Assembly: GCA_010645155.1 (NCBI GenBank)
Contig: JAAGOF010000243.1
Coordinates: 284,720 to 348,719, forward strand
Source: Tigriopus japonicus
Taxonomy: Eukaryota; Arthropoda; Copepoda; Harpacticoida; Harpacticidae
Length of the DNA: 64,000 nucleotides
Direction of reading: 5' to 3'
A program made the position numbers and the translations under genes. Positions 1 through 10,900 of this stretch are shown in pieces. The notes beneath the pieces were generated by a model. The model was not told the DNA's origin, ran no database searches, and worked only from the letters and a program-made list of their open reading frames with translations. How positions within the stretch are numbered: the first letter of the stretch is position 1; each line of letters opens with the position of its first letter.

Positions 1-104
1 CCTACCCTATCGTAAGGCATGTTGTTTTAACATACGACTGACCTTTAAAACTGGCATGATGATGTCAGATTTTGGCAACGCTGAAAAGTTTGTTTACGAA
101 GTTT

Positions 105-385
105 TGTTAGAAATATAGGGCTCATAGGTCGTATTGAGACATAATTGCCAGCTAGAGAGTGGGTTTTAATGCCACTTTTGGCAAAACTTTGGCGAAATAG
201 GTTTTTCCTTAAATGCTTACATTTCTTTGCAGTGGCATTTTGTTATCAAACTGGTACATTTCGGAGAAATATTGATTTCAAGAAAATCTTTAACGGGTTG
301 CCAAAGAGTGGTATTAAAACACATTCATTAGCTGGAAACCATGTCTCAATCTGACCGCAAGAGGCGCTTATTTTGTGGAATCAGC
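105..385. repeat. Imperfect inverted repeat (fold-back)
   Basis: The stretch at 147-186 pairs with the reverse complement of 299-342: both carry the GCCAGCTA core, a TTTTAAT block and end in TTTGGCAA. The pairing extends outward through TTGAGACAT at about 135-143 and its complement at about 343-352. The ends and any target-site duplication could not be fixed. It is probably an old fold-back or MITE-like element. Confidence 0.5.
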
Positions 386-404
386 TAAAATTTTGTTCAG
401 GGTT

Positions 405-1330
405 CATTGTAATTAATTACAATTTGGGCCAAGTAATTGTAATTGTAATTAATTGCATTTTTTGGCCATGTAATTGACGAATTTTCAATTACAAATTACC
501 AATTACTTTTCAAAACCTTACTTCCTTAAATTAACCATAAAACCATTAATCATAAATCCAATTTATCACTTTTTACTTGCAAAACAATTATTTTGTTATC
601 AATTTGCGGTCAATGTGATGCCACGACCAGGTAGCTTTTGTTACAATACACGCAAAAGATTTGATGTTTATATATTTTTAAGCTACAAGAGCTTTAACCA
701 TGATTTTTGTGTCAGGATTCAGGGCTTTTCACAACCAAGGGCAGACAAATGAGGTGCAAAAATAAAATTTTAAAGTTCTGAAAAAGAAAAAATATGCCCT
801 GTGATTGATGGTATAAATTTTTTGATATTTAAGCCTGTGCATAAGCTTTTGGTTTTTTGAAATCACTCTATTATATTAACCTTTCAGGCATTATAAGTTG
901 CCAGTTGGTGCATCGCTACTTAAAAATTGCAGATCTGTTTATTTTTCATCGTTTTGAAATGGCGAAAGGGGGAAAGAGATGGAAGAATTGTTATTGATAT
1001 GTAATTGACAAGTAATTGACATGTAATTGACATATAATTAACATGTAATTGCAATTGAAGTCAGTAACATTTTCGGATAATGTAATTGTTTTTAATTACA
1101 TTTTTGATGAAGTAATTGTAATAATAATTAATTACATTTTTGATGAAGTAATTGTAATAGTAATTACATTTTTGATGAAGTAATTGTAATAGTAATTACA
1201 TTTTTGATGAAGTAATTGTAATAGTAATTAATTACATTTTTGATGAAGTAGTTGTAATAGTAATTAGTTATATTTTTGATGAAGTAGTTGTAATAGTAAT
1301 TAATTACATTTTTGATGAAGTAATTATAGC
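405..1330. repeat. AT-rich block with tandem TAATTGTAATAGTAATTA repeats
   Basis: The left end (405-500) is built of repeated AATTGTAATTAATTAC palindromic motifs. At about 1000-1060 a TAATTGACATG-type unit is repeated four times. From about 1078 to 1327 a 35-39 bp unit with the core ACATTTTTGATGAAGTAATTG is repeated about seven times with few differences. The same motif at both ends suggests one non-autonomous element, but no target-site duplication was resolved. Confidence 0.6.
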
Positions 1331-1674
1331 TAGTGATTATAGCGTTATTATAAAGTGTTATAGCTAGCCCTTGGTCGTCACAGAGGGTTTCTTCATTTGT
1401 GCAGAAAAGTTGAACTCAAATGAAAGTGAGCACTTGCTAAAGCACTCTTTGTTCATTGGGACCTTAAGGTTTCATTGGAACATTGCATAAGTTCGATCGT
1501 GTTCAAATTGTGTATGACAAATTTTATATGAAACACACACTTATCTCGATAAATACAACGTTTTAAACTTCAAAACAAATGTAACCTATAAATGTGACTT
1601 GTCAAACCCTTTGCTCCAGCTTATTTCAGCTTTTGGCACTTCAGCAATCTTGACTAAAAATGTATTGTGCAAAG

Positions 1675-1858
1675 TAAGCCAGAGTAGCCGCGCGTACTAA
1701 TGCGTTCTTATAAGAGCCGGGTGTAAGTGCTTCCCCAGACGGCGTAGGTTCGAATCCTGTTAGGGATCGGATTGAAGCTGTCGGGAAAAATCCTTCAATT
1801 TACAGGGAATTGCATTCCTTGTTGCGGTAGTAAAAAATCCGCAAAAAAAAGAAAGAAA
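1675..1858 (+). repeat. tRNA-derived SINE
   Basis: A box-A-like TAGCCGCGCGT lies at 1685 and a perfect box B, GGTTCGAATCC, at 1747-1757, the usual spacing for a tRNA-type RNA polymerase III promoter. The sequence beyond does not fold into a tRNA and runs into an A-rich tail near 1830-1858. The 3' part (1797-1837) is repeated near 18921-18960, which supports a dispersed family rather than a tRNA gene. Confidence 0.65.
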
Positions 1859-2235
1859 AAAAGTCAACCAAAATAACTCAGATTCAAGGAAAATTGGATG
1901 TTGCCCAATGGTCAGTTTTTGTACTCGATTGGCTCCAAAATTACCCAGGGTCTGACAACACATAATTGGGAATTGGGAAACTAAGCTCAAAGAATTATGG
2001 TTTAGTACTAATATACTAAAATTTCTGATCAAGGTGACAAACAGACATAAAACAGCCCCACTTAATTACGCAGAATGCGTGGGATCAAGTTTTTTCTACT
2101 CATGGGGGGTCATTTAGACTGTGGTTCAATTACAATCTTGCAACATAGAATAAATAACATGTTCAGTAATTAGGTGCTTCAAGGGCACTCCTTACTTGAT
2201 AGCCATTGAGCACAGACAAAAAACTTGGCAAAACC

Positions 2236-4991
2236 ATGATAGGCATTATCAATGTCATTTTTCAAAGCTTGGTGTGCTGGAACTGCCTTTTGAGTGAACC
2301 GGTATCGCGCTCATACAAGAGGAAACTAATTAGCTCAATCACGTGGCCAAGTTTGATTCATCAACAAATCGACCTGGATTCCAATATTGAATCCGTTTCA
2401 ATCATATGTGGAAGTTTTTGCTCCACAGCTCTTAATGCATGTAACGCTTACTTAGTCAAAGATCAAGAATGTCTTTTGGGGAGTTTTCCGGCACCAATGT
2501 CAAATGTGTTGTCCCCACAAACTCAAAACGTAGAGGTCTACTTGGAAAGAGGTAAGGGCGAAAAAATGAACACTTTCCAGATTATCCGAGATCCTTTAGT
2601 TTACGCTAACTTGTAACTTTTTGGGAGAATTGCCACAAAAAATAGAAAAAATATGTCTTCTCAGACCTTGTTCAAAATCTGACGACGCCTTTGGAGTGGT
2701 TTGATGGTGTGTTTGCCAAACACATGTGGCTCACCAGCATGGTTGGATATGTGGATCTTGCCCCTGGAGATACAGAGAGGGACTGCTTTGTACATTGCAT
2801 ATCCAAACGAAGTGATTGTGCATTGGTTGTGGTGGAACATGGACGATGTCATTACGGAATAGCCCAAACCGTTACCACCACAATAGATACATCTGTCCTG
2901 ATTGATCAGAGCTCTCCTTGGCAAGTTCACTTCACTTCCACTTTCTTGAATTGGTCTCAAAGTGAAATGCCACGATTCGAGATTCAAGGAGTTCCGGGAC
3001 CAGTTTGGTCAATTCATCTTTTTCTCAAAGAGTCAATGGACCATGAATCCAAATGCGCCGTTTTTTGCTATTTTCATCACGAATTTTGGCAACCTTGCAC
3101 ATTCTACGTCTATGAAAGCCAAACGCAAATGTGCTACATTGGCAACATTGACGGAGACTTTCAACGTTACGGAATCCTTTCTCATTCAGCCATAGTTCAG
3201 AGTTTCAACGGTGAGATCTTTTTCAACGCAAGTAGTAAATACATATATCATTGCCTTGATTAAGAATCAATGAAAAGGCCTCATTTCCAGATGCGCGATC
3301 TGGCGAATTTTGCTTTGATCGAACCCAAGAAATGCGAGTCAAGAACTATTTTTATTCTCAATATCTCTTCAAATCAACGTCAAATATTGATGAATGTGGT
3401 GTTCGGTGCCATTTTGACCCTGACAATCGATGCAGTTTCTCCTTCATTTTTGAAACAGAATGCTTTTTCGGTGATGTCTTTCAAACGGAGTCAAACCTTT
3501 CTTTTCCGATGCCCACAAATGAAACCATGGCCATTTTTTTCAACCGAGGTTTGTCATCTAGTATTATTTAGTTTCCGCATTTTTGTCAAAAGAGATTTCA
3601 TGCTCTCTTGGGGAAATTTCATCATTTTTTTCAGAGCTCATGATTGCCAAAAATGTTGTGCCTTCCTTATTTGTGGAAATTCAATCGCCATTGAGAATTT
3701 GGGGACAAAGAACATTTGATCCTGCGGGTTCGTTCCATACTTTGGAGGAATGTGCCACCGCTTGCATGATTGGATCATCGACGTTGGATGGCTTCAAAGA
3801 ATGGGGTTGTCATTTTGTTCATTTTGATCCCAGTAATGGAGCCTGTCAAATGGGAAATCTTGATTTCAATCAGCATAACTCAACTTTGATCTCAGAAGTT
3901 CAGACTCAAATAATCGTTCGAAAGGGTACGAAAATTGAGTTTTTATTTATTTTAGATAGAAATAAAACCTAATTACCGGCTGTTATACAACAGCGCTTTA
4001 GAGATGGAACAATGAAGCGTCACTCAAAAGGGCAATCTGATTGCAGACGCATTTTTACGCAAAAAACAAGCAATACCCATATTTGCTCCCAAGCTGAATT
4101 GCTCAAAAAACAAGAGAAAGTGATCGCAAAGTGAATTTATATTTTTTGTTTGTTTGTTTATTACTGCGAGTTTTTAAATGCAAACACTTTTTGATGTAAT
4201 GTTGTAGGGCAGGGGTCGGCAACCTGTGGGCCGCGGCCCAAAAGTGGGCCCAAGGGGGGTCGTTGGTGGGCCCAAGAGTTATGGAGAAAGTCCAAAATAG
4301 TGGGTCCGAGAGCCATCCATGGTACTGTGCTTGTGGGCTCAAAGCTCTTTGACCGCTTATTTGTGGGCCCCTGAACCTACCACTGCCTGTTTGGTGGGCC
4401 CCAGACAACACGAATCAAATTTCGTGGGCCTTGACCCAAAAATGGTTGCCGACCCCTGTTGTAGGGTTTACGCATGGTCTTTTATTGGAACCCTTGACCC
4501 TGAAGAAACAGATGCTTGTACGTGTTAAAGCCAGAAATGACAAGGGAAAAATATAATATTTCCTTTTTTAATTGATTTTAATTAATTAATTGATTTTCAC
4601 TTTTTCCTTTTGATATTTTAATAGAAATACAATAAAGAGAAAAAAGGAAATATTTATAATGAGAATTGAATTTTAAAACGTCTCTCCAACTCTCAAAAAA
4701 TTACTTTATTCTAAAATTTCATTTAAGACATTTTGGACAATGTCGTCAACCAGGATTTTACCCAAGCCACTTACAACTCTTCTTGGAACAAGTATATTTA
4801 TGAATCAAAAGATGTGGATCCCGTAGACGGCTTTTTGCAATGTTTCTCATTCTGTATTCTCGACTTTGGACCGTGTTCCATCATGATCCTAGACACAACG
4901 GACTCAAAGTGTTTTCTTGCCGATTGGTACATTGATTCAGAGTTATTTCTTAACTTGACACCATTTAACGGACAAGTTTTTTTCCGCCGTC
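2236..4991 (+). CDS. PAN/apple-like module block (exons 1-5 of the secreted protein)
   Basis: Exon 1 carries the signal peptide and module 1. Exon 2 (2665-3231) carries two modules in one exon. Exons 3, 4 and 5 carry one module each. Each module has a C-x3-C pair, a third cysteine about 6-14 residues on, a fourth before a G/F-rich strand, and ends in a hydrophobic V/I-F/Y-F/L-x-R strand. All introns between the modules are phase 1, so exons can be duplicated or shuffled without breaking the frame. The modules are strongly diverged from one another, so the duplications are old. The intron at 3926-4727 contains a hAT MITE. Confidence 0.65.
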
Positions 4992-7900
4992 GTAAGTTGA
5001 GAAATCCAGTCATTAAACAAATGGTCAATGTGTTCATTTGTAATCCTTTTTCAAATCAAGCCTATCTTGGTCTATTGCTTGGAGGAATATATCCGAATGG
5101 AGCCAACAGCGATGATGTTGAGGTTTTGACGGAAGAGACTTCGATTTGTTCCAGCCATGCCATTCCTGTGCTTCCACAAGCTGTTCGTCGACTGAGTGTT
5201 TCATTTGTCAGTTCAATCAATATGATCATGTCTTGTGGAGGAATAGGAACTGCCGAGCAGGGTAAGAAATGATTTATACTAAAGGGCTAACAGGGAAAAG
5301 ACTTCCAATCCAATTCCTTAATTGGAAAGTTTATCGGGCATGGATATCGCTCTTGGACGTGGTCAAGAAAGAAGAGTGCCCAAAATGTCCAGACAGAAAT
5401 TCATCAGTATTAGAATAAAAAATGAGATGAGTCAGGTTCATATAAACTTAACCACGGTGTTTATTTGACATGAAGAAGTCATTTTTGAATTTCAAAACTT
5501 TTGAGACCACTTTTGTGGTGTTAATGCAATACTGCATATGAATTTGATTATATTAATTAGGTCACGGGCCAAAATAAATTAAAAGGTCACATAAAACGTA
5601 TTTAAAGATATCTGTTTGAACATTTTCTTCAATCCAATCCTCTTCTTAGAAGTCTTATGAGTAGGGACGGGCAGAAAGTGCAAATAATCTTACCCTTTTA
5701 GTTACCAAAAGTTGCAAAAAAATGTGCCCAAAAGTGCAAAACAAAGTGCAGAAAAATGTTGAAAGTGCAAATAAATGTCAAAAAAGAGCAAATAGATGTC
5801 AAAAAAAGAGCAAATAAGTGTCAAAAAAGAGCAAATAAATGTTAAAAAGAGCAAATAAATGTTAAAAAGAGCAAATAACTTGCATTTGGACTTAAAACGT
5901 CATTCATGGAGTACCCACGGCTCCTAATTGAGCAGGAGAAGTCATTTACAAGTTCTAAAGACATTTGAGACCAGTTTGAGGTGAAGAGACAATGCCGCAC
6001 AAGTAATAGAGTTCTATTAACAAGGTCACTAGCAAAAAGGATGTAGAGTCATGAAAAATACTCTAGTCAACATTCTTCTGAATTTTTCATTCCTAAGGTA
6101 GTCTCGTGGATGTATGTACCTAAAATATTGTCGAAATATATTTAGCAATTGTTTTGTATGGCTTTACATCACTCCAATTTTGTCCTTCAAAAATAGACAT
6201 TCAAAATTGAACAGAAAAATACCCACGTGTGCCTAACAATTAGATCAAAGAAAATAGTCATAAATGTGTTTTAAGCATGTTTTTAGTGGCATTACTTCAA
6301 TATTTGACCTATGGCCTAATTACCAGAACTCAATTTCAAATGTGGCATTCATTGTCTCATCACATCAAAACTGTTCTCAAATACTTTTGGAACTTAAAAG
6401 TAATATCTCCAAGTCAGTTAAACAATGTGTACTGCTACATTGATGTGTCCTTAGCTTGATGATTTTAAGCTTATAACGGACGGCCCTTTTTAGAAATAGC
6501 GATCTTTGTAGGCAGCAAACCTAATTCTGCAATCAATATTGTTTGTAGATCCTTCCATTACCAAAACACGAGTTTCTTTAGGTTTGCTATTTGTTGGTTG
6601 CATGCAATGAGATTATTTTGTCTAATCTTTAGATTAGTGAACATAATGTTTTAGTTAAAGCAAGATGGTGAATAAAGTGTGAGGTTTGCGTCTGAAATGC
6701 ACATATTTCTTCAAGATGCTAAGAGTGGTTGATTGCAAATGCAAGCTTTTTTGACAAGTTCAAAATTTGATCTTGAAACTAAAAATTCTTTCAAAAGCCA
6801 CTACATTTTCTTAACAATTTGTCAATTTTGGCCAAAAACGTAAATAAAAAGTGCAAATAAAGGTGAAAAGTGCAAAAGTGCGGAAAAATGGGTTTATGTT
6901 ACCAAAAATCTTTTTACCACATTTGCCCGTCCCTACTTATGAGTGTGTCTACCTAAAACGTTGTCAAAATCTACTTAGCCCTTTGTCTAAATTAATGTAA
7001 TGACCCCCTGTTTGGTCCTTTGAGAATGCCCAACCAAGAGGCCGTTGAAAATAGATCCGCGGAAAAGGTTTCCAAAATATTTGAGAACACTGCTCTTGGG
7101 ACATGGAAGACTTTAGTCAAGGTTATTTTTCAAATATTTATTGATTCAAGTGCGTTTTAAGTAACATAAGTGATGTTACTGTGATGTCCGTGACCTATTT
7201 AACCGAATTCAAATAAGTGTTCTGTTTTGCATTTACATCTCAAAAGTGGTCTCAAACGTTTTGGAATTCAAAAAATGACTTCTTGAGCTCAAAATCACAC
7301 CGTGTAGCCTCTTTGCGGGGTACATGGATGAGACTGGATGTACAGTACAAAACTGATATATGTGTCTGCAATGTTGATTCGCTCTCCAGATTTGACTTAA
7401 CCACCCATCCCTTAGAATCTAACCCAATGTGCCTCGCCTCAACCTAAGAACTTGTGTTGGACTCACCGAAATTATAGGTCCTCATAAAAACAAGCCGTTC
7501 TGGCTTATGAGGTCCAACGATCTCACTCTTTCTACTTGTCTAGATTTGCTTTTTTTGCTTCTCCCTACCCGGTATGTTATTCCAGAGACAAAAAAACAAT
7601 GCAAAAGCTAATTTTGCTTTTGAATTTGCCACCAAGCAACTAGTTCAAAACTAAAACCCTCCTGGTGAATGTTTTTTTTTCTTTGTTAGCTCTCTAATGC
7701 AATATACTAGCAAAAGTTAAATTGTGATTTCCAAAGTGTGCTCCTTGAATTCATACAGTTGGTACAGACTCGCTTATATGCACCCAAATCCTTGTACCAT
7801 ACTGAAAATTGTTCTCTCCTTTTTGTTATTGAACAGGGTAAAAGCAAATCACACTTAATTAGTATGGCTTGTTCGACTAACTCAGCAAAATTCATAACTG

Positions 7901-10900
7901 CAGCTGACTGTTACGGGCTCTATTTGGAGAATGATGTTCCACAATGGTCAATTTTGTCACCTTATCCTCGGGTAGCCAACAGGTTTGCATTGGTTGAAGT
8001 TGGTACCCAAATTTATGGCATTGGAGGTGTTGAAGCCGAGCAAAATATTGACAGCATCTATAATTTCAACATCCAAACTGATATTTGGACCCATTTTGAT
8101 ACAATGCCTGAACCAATTTCAGCCTTTGGTACGGTTGTGTTCCAAGATGAAGTTTGGATCATTGGGGGTGCCACGTGAGTAGAGATTGAGACTTCATCCT
8201 TTTCTTGATTCCTTTTGGCTATACATAAAAAAGTTTGTTCCAAGTTTTTTGGTAGAGCAAAACAATATAATAATGGTTAATAATGGTTAATAATGGTTAT
8301 TGCGACTCTTGGTCATGTCAGGCAAGTCAAAAAAGAAGTATAAAATAAAATAAAAAAATACATGTATGGTCAGAAACATGATTAAATGACAATGTCAATG
8401 GTTAAAACGTTTAAATAGATGAGTAAAATTGTGATTTCACAGTTGAGTTGACAAGAATGCGTTTCAGTGCACATGGAAGAAATGAAGCGGGGATTGACAG
8501 ACAGTGCAGATGCAGTTGGGTAGAGGTATGTGATGAAAATCTTGGTTATTGCAGTAGAGAGGGTGGGTCAGATTGAACAGGTCTTTCGTCTAATATATAT
8601 AATATATACAATATAAGGCTGGTACAATCAACTTTTCAACCTGTTTTCAGTTTTGAAGCCAATGTGAATTTTTATTACCCCCAAGACCACAGTTTTGCTT
8701 TCAGAAATGTAAACTGAAGTGGCCAAAAACGATCTTTCTTCGCGACACGTCTGAAGAGGAAACTATGTTCAAAAGTAACATGTAATTGAGACAAACTAGT
8801 TTACATAAAAAATGCGACTTTTGGTAAACAATGGTGCTTTAAATTAGAGTTTACAACTGAAAGAAACGGAAAATGGGGAAAATGACACTCGAAAAACGCC
8901 AACATTAACATGAGAATATAGTAACTATTTTGGCGTAACACGTTACTCATATTAGTAAAAGCCATTTTGGAAAGATAGTTTCCTTGTTGCCAGACTGAGT
9001 CATCAAAATTTGCAATCTGACAACCATGGTTGCCAAGATAATAAGAAGGTTTTCATATTCTAGAAAATTAACCAAATCAGCCGTTTAAGGCAATGAGAGG
9101 AAGGTTAAAATCTTTAGTTCAGTTCATTCCTAAATCATTCAACCCAAGCAATGATTTTTAAATCATTCGCCCAAGAAACGAAACATATCTTAAAGCACGT
9201 GTTTACGTAGGAATGTGGGTGTCACTGATAGCACCCATGTTTGGAACCCACTTGTCAAGTCTTGGCGAGCACCAGGATCAATTAGTTCAAAACTACCCAG
9301 TGGACTGAAGAATTTTGCTTGTGGTATTTTCAAAGACCAAGCAACGGGTCATGATTGGATTTTGACCGTGGGAGGACATGCGGGTACGATTCCGACGTCA
9401 CAAAAGATATTTTATTTTGACATTCAGGACAACACTGCGTGGAGGACATTGAAAACCAGGGCATTTCAAGCTGATAGTTATGGATCTGAGTACAACACTT
9501 TGCCAAGTGGATGGAACAGTTTCCCTTCTGGCACGAGTTCGTTGTTCCAATTTGGGTCCACCAAGTTGACTCTGGCCTCTGGATTTACCGATGAACATGG
9601 AGAGAGTCCGAAAAATCTTGCTATTTGGCAAGACGAACTTGGGGTTTTTGTTTGGTCTTCGTCGTCATTAACTAAAGCCAGAGTAAGAGCACGTTTTACG
9701 TTTATAGTTGAAGTCATAAAGATTGTGTCTCTTTTTATCGATGTCCTCACAGACAGGGTTGCATCGGAGAAAAACTCGCCAAGGGGTTTTCGGGGTTTAT
9801 TTCGGGCGGGTTTTTCGTTTCTGTTTTTTTTCGTTTTTTTATATTTTTGGTTTCTTCGATATTATTATTCATTTTTGTTGGTGCCAGAACTGTCTACATC
9901 GAATGTAACGCTAGATAGCGTTCCTTACCAAATACGTTATTGTCAATGACGACAGATTGCGAGCAAATAGTGTATATACGAACATGAGCAAAAACCTGTG
10001 GACCAGAGATACGGCTGGTTCTTACGTTGCCATTTTGAAGCTGTTAAAAAGGGATGTAACAAAATCGATAAATATACGGTGTATCAAGAAGTTAAACAGA
10101 AATTAATCCGGCATTAGCCGCGGTTTCAATGTTATTAACTCTTCTTATTATCTTCTTCATATTGGACCAAATTAACATATCACAGCTGAGTTTTTGACGA
10201 AATACCACATATTAATAACTCGATTTTTTTTGCAAGAAACAGTAACTTTCGGCATTTTTTGTCTCCATTACTTAAATCCTGCGGGAAGTTATTTGAAATA
10301 TGTATTTTACACGCGCTTTCACAGCACCTTTTCAGAGAATTGTTGTTTTATATCAAAAATAATTTGTAGATAGCAAGTCTATGTTCTTAAGGAAGCCTTT
10401 GGTTGAAAAAGACAAGTTTTACATTACAAAACATTTTAAAGCCAGAAAGTGGCAACTTATTAGCAACTTTTTTGTTTTTGAATGTCTTCTTCAAGAGTTC
10501 AAGGAAATACAATGGCCACGAGCATTGAATTTATGACGTATGTAGTCACCCACATAGTGGTGAGCACAATTTTGAGGGACTTATTAGGGGCATTTAGGGC
10601 AAAAAGATAAAAAGCCCGAAAACCCCATGCTGCTGGTTTTTTGGGTTTAATGTCAACCTGGTGGGATTGAAGCAACCCTGCTGACAGACCGTTTCTCGAC
10701 TTATTGTTACTCCTTTTCCCCATATCATAGGTGGGTTTTGTTTTTGACTCTTTTTCTTTGATCCTTGCAAATTGTGCGCAATCAATTTTTCTCATTGTAA
10801 GTCTATATCTGACATACTTTCATTTGGAACTGATTGCCTGAGTAGACTTGAAGGCCTTCATTCTCAAAAGAAGTGCTTGCAAGAAAGACGCAATTGATTC

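Larger units (their letters stand above)
1..2235. other. Non-genic, repeat-rich left flank
   Basis: I see no coding gene here; the open frames are short and have no family signature. The stretch holds an inverted repeat (about 105-385), an AT-rich block with tandem repeats (405-1330) and a tRNA-derived SINE (about 1675-1858), each listed separately. The last 350 bases should contain the promoter of the PAN-kelch gene, but I can point to no specific element. Confidence 0.6.
5445..7312. repeat. Fold-back repeat (copy A), split by the hAT element
   Basis: The left half (about 5445-5653) and right half (about 6944-7312) are inverted relatives. The left GAAGTCATTTTT and TTGAGACCACTTTTG blocks match the right AAAAGTGGTCTCAAA and AAAAAATGACTTC blocks in reverse complement, followed in both by a GGTCACGG block. 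The halves are contiguous once the hAT element and one copy of its duplication are set aside. Boundaries are approximate. Confidence 0.6.

Noticed and set aside
1078..1327. CRISPR-like regularly spaced repeats
   Set aside because: The units are directly tandem with no unique spacers, AT-rich, and in a eukaryotic genome.
1747..1757. A tRNA gene at the box B
   Set aside because: No acceptor stem or anticodon arm can be drawn around it, and the downstream sequence is SINE-like and repeated.
7738..8178. Acceptor at 7836/7837 for kelch exon 7, giving a longer exon
   Set aside because: The AACAG acceptor looks good, but using it puts exon 7 out of frame with exon 6. The acceptor at 7885/7886 restores the frame. 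An extra unseen exon in the transposon-filled intron could also explain it.
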